DNA from: JACCQS01 sp050999295
GTDB taxonomy: Bacteria; Actinomycetota; Actinomycetes; Mycobacteriales; Geodermatophilaceae
Reading direction: 5' to 3'
Assembly: GCA_050999295.1 (NCBI GenBank)
Contig: JBPCPI010000026.1
Location: 1-9,256, forward strand
DNA: 9,256 nt
This document shows positions 1 to 6,673 of the stretch, in pieces (position 1 is the stretch's first letter; every line of letters starts with the position of its first letter). A model generated the notes under the pieces. That model made no database searches, was not told where the DNA came from, and saw only the letters and a list, made by a program, of their open reading frames with translations. Made by a program: the position numbers and the translations under genes.

Positions 1-296
1 TTCTTCTCTTTGTAAGGGATGACGCGACAAGCAGCGCCAACCGACCCGGCGAGGCACCCGCCCTTTCCGGCCTTTGTGGGGCCGGCTTGCCCCCCACGGT
101 CGCGGTGATCGCCTACCGCAAGGCGACGATCACCCTGGCCGACGAAGTCGTCTTCGTGGCCGACGGCCAGATCAAGGCTCGGGGCAGCCACGAACATCTC
201 GAACGCACCGTGCCGGGCTACGCCGCGCTCGTGCAGGCCTACGACGGGGTCCCCGTGAGGCCCGACGACGCACTTGTCTCCGCAGAGGAGCGATGA
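1..296 (+). CDS. ABC exporter subunit with degenerate ATP site, C-terminal end (5' partial)
   Basis: The reading frame is open from the left edge to the TGA at 294-296, so this is the last ~97 residues of a longer gene. It is the end of an ABC ATPase domain of a fused membrane/ATPase exporter. Visible in order are a Walker B/D-loop remnant (DDATSSANRP, nucleotides 18-47), the H-loop stretch VAVIAYRKATI, and the closing ADEVVFVADGQI and GSHEHL segments. Asp replaces the usual catalytic Glu after Walker B, and Tyr replaces the H-loop His. Both changes are typical of the degenerate-site subunit of heterodimeric type IV exporters. An internal TTG at 87 could be called as a start, but homology continues upstream of it, so it is not the true start. 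The first ~80 bases match the family consensus poorly (an extra Arg before DD, and Asn-Arg-Pro where Val-Asp-Pro is expected). This may reflect poor sequence quality or decay. The next gene starts 29 bases downstream and is the likely partner. Confidence 0.
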   Translation, partial: LLFVRDDATSSANRPGEAPALSGLCGAGLPPTVAVIAYRKATITLADEVVFVADGQIKARGSHEHLERTVPGYAALVQAYDGVPVRPDDALVSAEER

Positions 297-309
297 GCGT
301 TGGCGACGC

Positions 310-316
310 GGAGGAG
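310..316 (+). promoter_or_regulatory. Ribosome binding site for the second ABC subunit
   Basis: GGAGGAG lies 9 bases before the ATG at 326. It supports this start over the in-frame ATG at 338, whose nearest purine-rich stretch is too far away. It also supports 326 over the ATG at 293, whose frame closes at TGA 320-322. Confidence 0.6.
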
Positions 317-325
317 TCGTGAGTA

Positions 326-2257
326 ATGCCTAGGGCCATGTCCCTGGAGGAGGGCGACGAGCTCGCCGAGGCCGGGCTGTTGACGACCGCGGCGCAACAC
401 CGCGATGACGGCGCCATCAGGACCCTCGTCCGGGGTGCGCGGATGCTCCCGGAGCTTCGACGTGGCTTGCCCGTCACCGTCGGTCTTGCCCTGGTCGCGA
501 CCAGCGGTCGGGTCGTGGTGCCGATCGCGCTCCAGCAGACCATCGACCGCGGAATCAACACGCCCGGAGGCGCCGACTCCGGTTTCCTGCGTGCGGCGGT
601 GCTCGTCTGCCTCGGCGTGGTCATTGTCACCGGCATCGCGGCCTACTTCCTCAACTATCGGGTCTTCCGAACCACCGAGGGGGCGTTGGCGACTCTGCGG
701 GTTCAGGCCTTCGGCCATGTCCACAACCTCTCGATGCTGCACCAGCAGACTCAGCGCAAGGGGACGTTGGTCTCCCGCGTGACCAGCGATGTCGACCAGA
801 TGTCCACATTCATGCAGTGGGGCGGAATCCTCGGCGTGGTCAGCCTCGGCCAGATCGCCGTCGCGACCGTCGTGATGGTCGTCTACTCGTGGCAGCTGAC
901 CCTGCTGGTCTATGTCTGCTTCTTCCCGCTCGCCCTGGCCGTCCGGTTCTTCCAACGACGACTCTCGGCCGCCTACGGCATGGTCCGGCAGCGGGTCGGG
1001 GAGGTGCTGGGCGCGGTCAGCGAGTCCGTCGTCGGGGCGGTCACCGTTCGCGCCTACGGGGTCAGCGAGCGTACGGCCACCCGGGTCGACAAGGCCATCG
1101 ACTCGCACTACCGCTCAGCGGTCAAGGCGCAGTTGTTGGTCGCCGGGTTCTTCTCCGCCGTCGAGTTGGCCGCGGCGGTGGCCACCGCCGGCGTCGTCGT
1201 GCTCGGCGTCGTGCTGGGGGTGGCGGGCGACCTGAGCGCAGGCACTGTCGTGGCGTTCTTGTTCCTCGTGACCCTGTTCCTCACCCCACTCGCAACGGCC
1301 AGTGAGGTTCTCAACGAGGCCCAGAACGCGCTGGCCAGCTTCCGCCGGGTCCTGGACATCCTCGACACCGCCCCCGACGTCGCCGATCCCGGTGAGCGCG
1401 GCCTCGACCTTCCAGCCGGGTCCCTGTCGGTGAATTTCGACCATGTCCACTTCGCCTATGGTGACGGCCCCGAGGTTCTCACCGACGTTCATCTCGGAAT
1501 CGAGCCAGGGGCCCGGGTCGCGGTCGTCGGGGAGACCGGCTCCGGCAAGACGACGATCGCCAAACTGGTGACCCGACTGATGGATCCCAAAGCGGGCACT
1601 GTCCGCGTCGGCGGCTTCCGGCTGGATGAGGTCCGTTTCGCCTCGCTGCGCGACCGGGTGGTGATGGTCCCGCAGGATGGATTCCTCTTCGATGCCACGA
1701 TCGCGGACAACGTGCGCTACGGCCGGCCCGACTGCACGGACGGGCAGGTCGAGGACGCCTTCGTCGATCTGCGCCTCGGGGACTGGTTGGCCGGGATGCC
1801 GCACGGGGTCTTGACCCGGGTGGGGCAGCGCGGCGAGTCGCTGTCGGTCGGGGAGCGGCAACTGGTGGCCATCGCCCGTGCGTATGTCGCCGACCCGGAC
1901 GTGTTGGTCCTCGACGAGGCGACCTCGGCGGTGGACCCGGCGACCGAACGGCGACTGACCACTGCGCTGGACACTTTGACCAGCGGCCGGACCACGGTCA
2001 CCATCGCACACCGGCTGTCCACGGCTGAACGCGCCGACGAGGTGATCGTCGTCGATCGGGGCCGGATCGCCCAGCGGGGCCAGCACAGCGCCCTGGTCGG
2101 CGTCGCCGGACCGTATGCAGCCCTGCACGCATCCTGGCGCCGCACCGCCGGCAGGGACGCCGTACCGGAGCCGCCTGAGAACTCAGAGTCTCACGCCAGC
2201 CAAGGGGTGGATGGGCTGGCACCGCACTCACAGCAGCACAACACGGTCAACCTCTAG
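326..2257 (+). CDS. ABC exporter subunit with canonical ATP site (membrane domain fused to ATPase)
   Basis: This 643-residue half-transporter carries six predicted membrane helices at about 47-72, 88-112, 165-187, 189-208, 271-299 and 305-327, followed by a complete ATPase domain. ATPase motifs seen are an A-loop Tyr at 378, Walker A GETGSGKT (402-409), Q-loop Gln450, signature LSVGERQ (506-512, divergent from LSGGQ), Walker B VLVLDEATS with catalytic Glu531, D-loop SAVD (534-537), and H-loop His562 in TIAHR. This subunit has an intact Walker A/B/H-loop, while the upstream partner is degenerate and the signature here is altered. That is the pattern of a heterodimeric exporter with one catalytic and one non-canonical site. 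The substrate cannot be read from sequence; drug, lipid or peptide export are all possible. The last ~37 residues (607-643) form a hydrophilic, Ser/His/Gln-rich tail beyond the normal domain end. The start is fixed by GGAGGAG 9 bases upstream. Confidence 0.93.
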   Translation: MPRAMSLEEGDELAEAGLLTTAAQHRDDGAIRTLVRGARMLPELRRGLPVTVGLALVATSGRVVVPIALQQTIDRGINTPGGADSGFLRAAVLVCLGVVIVTGIAAYFLNYRVFRTTEGALATLRVQAFGHVHNLSMLHQQTQRKGTLVSRVTSDVDQMSTFMQWGGILGVVSLGQIAVATVVMVVYSWQLTLLVYVCFFPLALAVRFFQRRLSAAYGMVRQRVGEVLGAVSESVVGAVTVRAYGVSERTATRVDKAIDSHYRSAVKAQLLVAGFFSAVELAAAVATAGVVVLGVVLGVAGDLSAGTVVAFLFLVTLFLTPLATASEVLNEAQNALASFRRVLDILDTAPDVADPGERGLDLPAGSLSVNFDHVHFAYGDGPEVLTDVHLGIEPGARVAVVGETGSGKTTIAKLVTRLMDPKAGTVRVGGFRLDEVRFASLRDRVVMVPQDGFLFDATIADNVRYGRPDCTDGQVEDAFVDLRLGDWLAGMPHGVLTRVGQRGESLSVGERQLVAIARAYVADPDVLVLDEATSAVDPATERRLTTALDTLTSGRTTVTIAHRLSTAERADEVIVVDRGRIAQRGQHSALVGVAGPYAALHASWRRTAGRDAVPEPPENSESHASQGVDGLAPHSQQHNTVNL

Positions 2258-2305
2258 GCTCGCCAGAAGATCAGCTGAATTCAGGACACCTGATGCGCCC
2301 GGACA

Positions 2306-2322
2306 GGGATGGCTGTCATCCC
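2306..2322 (+). other. Small inverted repeat before the membrane-protein gene
   Basis: GGGATG (2306-2311), a 5-base loop, and CATCCC (2317-2322) form a perfect 6-bp stem. It lies in the 87-base gap after the ABC gene and 22 bases before the GTG start at 2345. No T-run follows, so it is not a convincing intrinsic terminator. It could be chance, or a weak structure near the ribosome binding site. Confidence 0.2.
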
Positions 2323-2330
2323 GGCGGCCT

Positions 2331-2337
2331 GGAGAGG
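2331..2337 (+). promoter_or_regulatory. Ribosome binding site deciding the GTG start at 2345
   Basis: GGAGAGG sits 7 bases before GTG 2345. The in-frame ATG at 2309 would add 12 residues, but it falls inside a small hairpin and has no Shine-Dalgarno-like sequence at normal spacing. GTG 2345 is therefore preferred. Confidence 0.6.
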
Positions 2338-2344
2338 ACGAGTA

Positions 2345-3175
2345 GTGACCAAGCCCGACGAGAACGACAGCAGCGCGCCGAACTCGACTGCGCCGGACTC
2401 GATCCCGCACAATCCCTCCACCGACCACGCCACGTCGCCGTACTCCGGACCGCCGCAGAGCCAGGCCTATCCCGCACCGGACCCGCAGACCACGAGCTAT
2501 GGCTACGGGGAGCAGACCAGTGCTCCGGCACAACCGGGCTACGGTCCTGGCGCCCAGACGCCCTACGGGTACGGTCCTGGCGACCAGCAGTCACCCGGCT
2601 ACGGCCAACCCCAGCTCGGCTATGGCCAACCCGCACCCGGCTACGGCCAACCCGTGGGCTACGGCCAGCCGCCACCGGGCTATCCGGCTCCGTACGGGTA
2701 CCCGATGCAGCGCGGCCCGATCCGTCCAGGAGGAGCCACCGCATCTGCGGTGCTGATGTTCATCCAGGCAGCGGTGGTGCTCGTCTCGACGTTCTATGTC
2801 CTCTTCTTCGCCAGCCTGGCGAGCAGCGCCAGCTCCGCGGGGGTGTCGGAGGCAGATTCGTACGAGACCGAGTTCACGATCGTCGGCATCCTCCAACTGG
2901 TGTCGGTCGGATTGCTCATCTTCGCCGGCGTCCAGCTACTCGGTGGCAGCAACCGGACCCTGACCATCGTGGCCTGCGGGGTCCAACTGGCCTTCGTCCT
3001 CTACTGGATGATCCGGATCGGCTCACTCCCGGACTTCGGCGAGGACGGCGCGTTCTTCTTCGTGGTGCCGCTCATGTACGCGGTGCTTCCGCTGGTGGCG
3101 TTGCCGTTGGCATTGGCCAGGCCGGTCACCGACTACCTGGCCGCCAAGCGGAGTGCTTCCGGCACCGCTTCCTGA
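2345..3175 (+). CDS. Four-helix membrane protein with Pro/Gly/Tyr/Gln-rich repeat tail
   Basis: This is a 276-residue protein of unknown function. Residues 1-130 are a low-complexity, probably disordered tail: first Ser/Pro/Asp/Asn-rich, then Gly-Tyr-Gly-Gln-Pro repeats between about 52 and 120, ending near a basic stretch (MQRGPIRPGG). Four hydrophobic segments follow at about 132-156, 176-199, 204-225 and 234-257. A short loop (157-175) rich in Ser and acidic residues separates helices 1 and 2, and the end is charged (DYLAAKRS). There is no signal peptide, so the long tail is most likely cytoplasmic; this is inferred from the positive charge just before helix 1. Similar repeat tails are common on small actinobacterial membrane proteins, but I cannot assign a named family. 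The gene lies 87 bases after the ABC exporter and 30 bases before hisI. It could be read through into the his/trp operon or be separate from it. GTG 2345 was chosen over ATG 2309 because of GGAGAGG 7 bases upstream. Confidence 0.8.
   Translation: MTKPDENDSSAPNSTAPDSIPHNPSTDHATSPYSGPPQSQAYPAPDPQTTSYGYGEQTSAPAQPGYGPGAQTPYGYGPGDQQSPGYGQPQLGYGQPAPGYGQPVGYGQPPPGYPAPYGYPMQRGPIRPGGATASAVLMFIQAAVVLVSTFYVLFFASLASSASSAGVSEADSYETEFTIVGILQLVSVGLLIFAGVQLLGGSNRTLTIVACGVQLAFVLYWMIRIGSLPDFGEDGAFFFVVPLMYAVLPLVALPLALARPVTDYLAAKRSASGTAS
2597..2681 (+). repeat. In-frame degenerate tandem repeat (21-bp period) encoding GYGQP units
   Basis: A 15-base unit, GGCTAYGGCCAACCC, begins at 2597, 2618 and 2639, exactly 21 bases apart. 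A diverged copy begins at 2657 (18 bases on) and a truncated GGCTAT at 2678. Just upstream, ACGGTCCTGGCG occurs twice, at 2541 and 2571, 30 bases apart. Spacings are multiples of three, so the repeats stay in the coding frame of the membrane protein and give G-Y-G-Q-P units. They may vary in copy number between strains. Confidence 0.75.
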
Positions 3176-3199
3176 CCGCGTCGGCACGGGGTCGAGAAT
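3172..3199 (+). promoter_or_regulatory. Possible promoter for a leaderless hisI transcript
   Basis: CTGACC (3172-3177, 4 of 6 matches to TTGACA) and GAGAAT (3194-3199, which keeps the key second-position A and sixth-position T of a -10 element) are 16 bases apart. Six bases separate the -10 from GTG 3206, so transcription could begin at the start codon itself. hisI has no good Shine-Dalgarno sequence, which fits a leaderless message, a common arrangement in Actinomycetota. The motifs are weak and the -35 overlaps the upstream stop codon, so this is tentative. Confidence 0.22.
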
Positions 3200-3205
3200 G
3201 GCCCC

Positions 3206-3580
3206 GTGGCACACGCATGGGATCCGACGATTGCCGACCGGCTCCGAACTGACGAACGTGGGCTGCTTCCCGCGGTCGTCCAGAGCGTCGAGTCCGGCGA
3301 GGTGCTCATGCTTGCCTGGATGGACGTCGAAGCGCTGAGCCGGACGCTGGACAGCGGACAGGCCACGTACTGGTCCCGCAGCCGCGGCGAGTACTGGGTG
3401 AAGGGCGCAACCTCGGGGAACCGGCAGAAGGTGGTCGAGGTCCGGCTCGACTGTGACGGTGACACCCTCCTGCTGCGCGTCGAGCAGACCGGTCCGGCCT
3501 GTCACACCGGCTCACCGACGTGCTTCGTCACGACCCTGCAGGCCGAGCCGGCGGGACCGCACTCGGCCGAGCAGAGATGA
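3206..3580 (+). CDS. hisI: Phosphoribosyl-AMP cyclohydrolase (histidine biosynthesis)
   Basis: HisI opens the adenine ring of phosphoribosyl-AMP, the third step of histidine synthesis, and is a cytosolic zinc/magnesium enzyme. The 124-residue protein is the stand-alone cyclohydrolase, not fused to HisE. Family hallmarks are LMLAWMD (34-40), ATYWSRSRGEYWVKGATSG (53-71), the metal-binding DCDGD (Asp82, Cys83, Asp84, Asp86), ACHTG with Cys99 and His100, and TCF with Cys106. The three Cys match the zinc ligands of the family. The start is GTG 3206; the N-terminal DPTIADRL lines up with the start of mycobacterial HisI, and no other in-frame start lies between. No clear ribosome binding site is visible. 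Its TGA overlaps the trpE ATG (ATGA, 3577-3580), so it is the first gene of the his/trp unit. hisF, often just upstream in relatives, is not in that position here. Confidence 0.96.
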   Translation: MAHAWDPTIADRLRTDERGLLPAVVQSVESGEVLMLAWMDVEALSRTLDSGQATYWSRSRGEYWVKGATSGNRQKVVEVRLDCDGDTLLLRVEQTGPACHTGSPTCFVTTLQAEPAGPHSAEQR

Positions 3581-5064
3581 CCGATTCCACCACGCCTGGG
3601 CGCGAGTCTGTCATCCTCCGGCTGGCCACCGAGCCGGTGGTGCCGGTGATCCGACGGCTGCTCGCCGACGGTGAGACTCCCGTGGGGCTCTACCGCAAGC
3701 TCGCCGGGGGGCCGGGCAGCTTCCTGCTCGAGTCCGCCGAACCGGGCCGGTCGTGGTCCCGGTACTCCTTCGTCGGAGTCCGCTGCCCGGCGACCCTGAC
3801 CGAACGCGACGGGCGTACGCACTGGATCGGCGAGCAGGTGATGGCCGAACTACCGGCCGATCCGCTGGCCGCCCTCGGTGCGATCGTTGCCGCGCTGCGC
3901 TCACCACGTGATCCCGATCTGCCGCCGCTCACCGGCGGCCTGGTGGGCTACCTGGGGTACGACACGGTGCGTCGCCTCGAGCGGCTGCCCGCCGTCAATC
4001 CCGATGAACTCGCACTGCCGGAACTGACGTTCCTGCTCGCCACCGATCTCGCCGTGCTGGACCACGTTCAGGGGTCGGTCCTTCTGGTGGCCAACCTTTT
4101 TGCCTCCAGCACCGACCATGCCGCCGCATACGACGAGGCCGTGGCCCGCCTGGACGATATGACCGCTCGACTCACCCGACCGGCCCAGCATCCGGTCAAC
4201 ACCCTGTCGGTCGGGGCCCCGGCCTACACCTCGCGCACCGCTGACGGCGACTACGCGAAGGCGGTCGAAGTCGCGAAGGACCACATCCGGGCCGGTGACA
4301 TCTTCCAGGTCGTGCTCTCCCAGCGGTTCCAGGTGGCGACCTCGGCCAGCGCCTTCGACATCTACCGGGTGATGCGGACGACTAACCCCAGTCCGTACAT
4401 GTACCTGCTCCGTTTTCAGGACGGCGTGGATGTCATCGGCTCGTCACCGGAGGCTTTGGTGACGGTGAAGAATCGGACCGCCGTCATCCGGCCGATCGCG
4501 GGCACCCGGCCGCGCCATGAGGATCCCGACGAGGACCAGCGGTTGTCCACCGAGCTCCGCGACGACGCCAAGGAACGCGCCGAGCATCTGATGCTGGTCG
4601 ACCTCGCGCGCAACGACCTGGGTCGAATCTGTCAGCCGGGGTCGGTCGAGGTCGTGGAGTTCATGAGCGTGGCCCGCTACAGCCACGTGATGCACCTGGA
4701 GTCCACGGTGTCGGCCACATTGCGTGCCGACTGCGAACCCTTCGACGTGCTGCAGGCCGCCTTCCCGGCCGGGACGCTGTCCGGTGCGCCCAAGCCTCGG
4801 GCGATGGAACTCATCGAGGAACTCGAGCCATCCCGCAGAGGCATCTATGGCGGCGCGGTCGGTTACCTCGACTTCGCGGATGACATCGATGTCGCGATCG
4901 CCATCCGAACCGCGGTGCTGCGCGACGGTGTGGCCTACGTCCAGGCCGGAGCGGGGATCGTCGCCGACAGCGATCCGGCCTCGGAAGAGGCCGAGACCCG
5001 GCACAAGGCCCAGGTCGTGCTGCAGGCGATAGCGACCGCCGAAAACATGCAGCAGGTCTCGTGA
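3577..5064 (+). CDS. trpE: Anthranilate synthase component I
   Basis: TrpE converts chorismate to anthranilate, the committed step to tryptophan. It works with an amidotransferase subunit (TrpG) that is not encoded here. The 495-residue protein has the N-terminal feedback domain with LLES (50-53, Ser53), the motif where tryptophan inhibits in the family, followed by WSRYSFVGV. Catalytic-domain motifs are PIAGTRPR (306-313), His337 within HLMLVDLARNDLGR, FPAGTLSGAPK (396-406), GIYGGAVGYL, and AGAGIVADSDP from 457. No glutamine amidotransferase domain is fused to the end. The ATG at 3577 overlaps the hisI stop and gives the expected N-terminus; an upstream in-frame extension to 3520 lies inside hisI and has no homology. 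Its TGA overlaps the next GTG. There is no room for a trp leader or attenuator directly upstream, so control probably includes feedback on the enzyme. Salicylate or aminodeoxychorismate synthase homologues are unlikely given the trp context. Confidence 0.97.
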   Translation: MTDSTTPGRESVILRLATEPVVPVIRRLLADGETPVGLYRKLAGGPGSFLLESAEPGRSWSRYSFVGVRCPATLTERDGRTHWIGEQVMAELPADPLAALGAIVAALRSPRDPDLPPLTGGLVGYLGYDTVRRLERLPAVNPDELALPELTFLLATDLAVLDHVQGSVLLVANLFASSTDHAAAYDEAVARLDDMTARLTRPAQHPVNTLSVGAPAYTSRTADGDYAKAVEVAKDHIRAGDIFQVVLSQRFQVATSASAFDIYRVMRTTNPSPYMYLLRFQDGVDVIGSSPEALVTVKNRTAVIRPIAGTRPRHEDPDEDQRLSTELRDDAKERAEHLMLVDLARNDLGRICQPGSVEVVEFMSVARYSHVMHLESTVSATLRADCEPFDVLQAAFPAGTLSGAPKPRAMELIEELEPSRRGIYGGAVGYLDFADDIDVAIAIRTAVLRDGVAYVQAGAGIVADSDPASEEAETRHKAQVVLQAIATAENMQQVS

Positions 5065-5798
5065 ATAGGCCTGCGGCACGGCCGAATTCGAATCGATCCG
5101 GCTCGGATGCAGGGGGCCTGCTGGTGGCCGTCATGAGTTGCCTGCTGGCCGCCGGCGTCCTGCTCGCCGCGTCCGGACTCGACTGGTTGCAGGCATCCAT
5201 TGCAATGGAGCCGCCGCTGCCCGATGCGCGAAAGTCGTTCACCGGTGGAGAGGTCATCGATGCGCTCGTTGCGATCGGAATCCTCGTCGGGGCAGCCGGA
5301 TTGGCGCTGATCGCCACTCGGTGGCCAGGACGACTCGCCGTCGGCGTCGTGCTGATAGTGGGTGGCTTGCTGACTCTGGCCCAGGTCGGGTTCTTCCTCT
5401 ACGACGCCGGTATGCAAACGGCGTGGAGCTGGGCGCAGGATTACGCCACGGCAGGTTCATCGGTCCTTCCAGACCATCAGGTGTCGCCGGCGCCTGCCGT
5501 CGTCGCACTTCTCGGTGGTCTCATCACTGTCAACGTCGGCATCTTCACGATCGTGCGCCGTCGTCGCTGGCCGGTCATGGGGGCACGGTATGAACGTCGG
5601 GCTCGATCCAGGGCGGATGACACGTTGCCCGCGCCAGGCACCAACGGCCCTGAAGCGCAGGTCGATACAGCGCCGGTAGTCACCGAAGCAGCCATGTGGT
5701 CTGCCCTGGAACGCGGCGAGGATCCGACGGCGACGTCCCCGGATCCGCGAGCGCCCGAGGCAGCCGAGCCCCCTGACCAGCCGGTGCCGGGTCGCTAG
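5061..5798 (+). CDS. Trp-operon-associated membrane protein (TIGR02234-like)
   Basis: This is a 245-residue membrane protein of unknown function that sits between trpE and trpC, the place held by Rv1610 in M. tuberculosis. Four hydrophobic helices are predicted at about 18-43, 64-87, 91-115 and 142-166. A Trp-containing loop (TAWSWAQDY, 120-128) lies between helices 3 and 4, and RRRRW (166-170) follows helix 4, which puts the long C-terminal tail on the cytoplasmic side. That tail is Pro/Ala/acidic-rich and ends with a motif MWSALERGEDPT (212-223) that I recall as conserved in this family. The GTG start overlaps the trpE stop (GTGA, 5061-5064) and has AGCAGG four bases upstream, so translation is probably coupled to trpE. 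A role in tryptophan uptake, sensing or enzyme tethering is only inference from position. The family assignment rests on context and pattern, not on a search. Confidence 0.88.
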   Translation: MNRPAARPNSNRSGSDAGGLLVAVMSCLLAAGVLLAASGLDWLQASIAMEPPLPDARKSFTGGEVIDALVAIGILVGAAGLALIATRWPGRLAVGVVLIVGGLLTLAQVGFFLYDAGMQTAWSWAQDYATAGSSVLPDHQVSPAPAVVALLGGLITVNVGIFTIVRRRRWPVMGARYERRARSRADDTLPAPGTNGPEAQVDTAPVVTEAAMWSALERGEDPTATSPDPRAPEAAEPPDQPVPGR

Positions 5799-5839
5799 TT
5801 ACAGTTGTCCGACCGGGCGGCGAAGGGATTGTCTTCAAG

Positions 5840-6649
5840 GTGACAGTGCTCGACGACATCATGGGCGGCGTCCGCGCCGACCTCGCCGACCGCGAAGCAC
5901 GCCGACCGTTAGCCGAGATCAAAGCGGCAGCTGCCCGCCGAGCGGGCCCGCTCGATGCGCGCGCAGCGCTACAGGCACCAGGCGTCGGGGTCATCGCAGA
6001 GGTCAAGCGTCGCAGCCCGTCCAAGGGCAGGCTTGCCGAGATCGAGGACCCAGCGGCGCTCGCCCGGGAGTACGAGGCCGGGGGCGCCCGCGTAGTGAGC
6101 GTGCTGACCGAACGGCGGCACTTCGGAGGATCGCTCGAGGACCTCGGCGAGGTCCGCGATCAGGTCGCAATTCCAGTGCTGTGCAAGGACTTCATCGTCA
6201 GCCCCTATCAGGTCCACGAGGCGCGGGCGTGGGGCGCGGACCTGTGCCTGCTGATCGTCGCCGCCCTGGCGGACGAGGCGCTGATCAGCCTCCTCGAGCG
6301 GATCGAGTCCCTCGGCATGACCGCGCTGGTCGAGATCCACGACGAACGGGAGGCCGACCGCGCACTGGCCGCCGGAGCCAGCGTGATCGGCATCAACGCC
6401 CGCAATCTGCGCACCTTCGAGGTCGACCGCGGGACCTTCGACCGGATCGCGCCGGGCTTGCCCTCGTCGGTCATCAAAGTGGCCGAGTCCGGCGTACGCG
6501 GTGCGCATGACCTGATCGCCTACGCGGGCGCCGGCGCGGATGCGGTACTCGTCGGTGAGGGACTCGTCCGATCCGGTAATCCCCGCCAGTCCGTCGCCGA
6601 CCTCGTCACGGCGGGAGCGCATCCGGCGACGCCGCGCCCGGCGCGCTGA
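5840..6649 (+). CDS. trpC: Indole-3-glycerol phosphate synthase
   Basis: TrpC closes the indole ring, turning CdRP into indole-3-glycerol phosphate with loss of CO2 and water. It is a single (beta/alpha)8 barrel; at 269 residues it matches stand-alone TrpC and carries no TrpF domain. Catalytic residues are all visible: Glu54 and Lys56 in VIAEVKRRSPSKG, Lys116 in LCKDF, Glu165 in ALVEIHDE, Asn186 in INARN, and Glu216/Ser217 in VAESG. The phosphate-binding end VLVGEGLVR is intact. GTG 5840 is chosen because it gives the family-typical MTVLDDI, with GAAGGGA (5822-5828) 11 bases upstream; GTG 5846 would cut into this. It lies 41 bases after the membrane-protein gene and 24 bases before trpB. That small gap leaves no room for the extra small trp gene found between trpC and trpB in Streptomyces coelicolor. 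Confidence 0.97.
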   Translation: MTVLDDIMGGVRADLADREARRPLAEIKAAAARRAGPLDARAALQAPGVGVIAEVKRRSPSKGRLAEIEDPAALAREYEAGGARVVSVLTERRHFGGSLEDLGEVRDQVAIPVLCKDFIVSPYQVHEARAWGADLCLLIVAALADEALISLLERIESLGMTALVEIHDEREADRALAAGASVIGINARNLRTFEVDRGTFDRIAPGLPSSVIKVAESGVRGAHDLIAYAGAGADAVLVGEGLVRSGNPRQSVADLVTAGAHPATPRPAR

Positions 6650-6673
6650 GGCGAACACGCCGAGCCGATCACG

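Noticed and set aside
239..1108. Minus-strand open frame of 289 codons opposite the ABC subunit.
   Set aside because: Composition is dominated by Asp/Gly/His/Arg typical of antisense frames; the plus strand encodes a complete, motif-rich transporter.
2293..3252. Plus-strand open frame of 319 codons over the repeat-rich membrane protein.
   Set aside because: Arg-rich, no domain, and it competes with a frame having a good ribosome binding site and clear membrane helices.
5790..5814. GGTCG...CGACC inverted repeat spanning the end of the Trp-operon membrane-protein gene and the gap before trpC.
   Set aside because: Five-base stem with a 15-base loop and no T-run; expected by chance in GC-rich DNA.
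6650..6673. Possible small trp gene between trpC and trpB, as in Streptomyces.
   Set aside because: The gap is only 24 bases, too short for any such gene.
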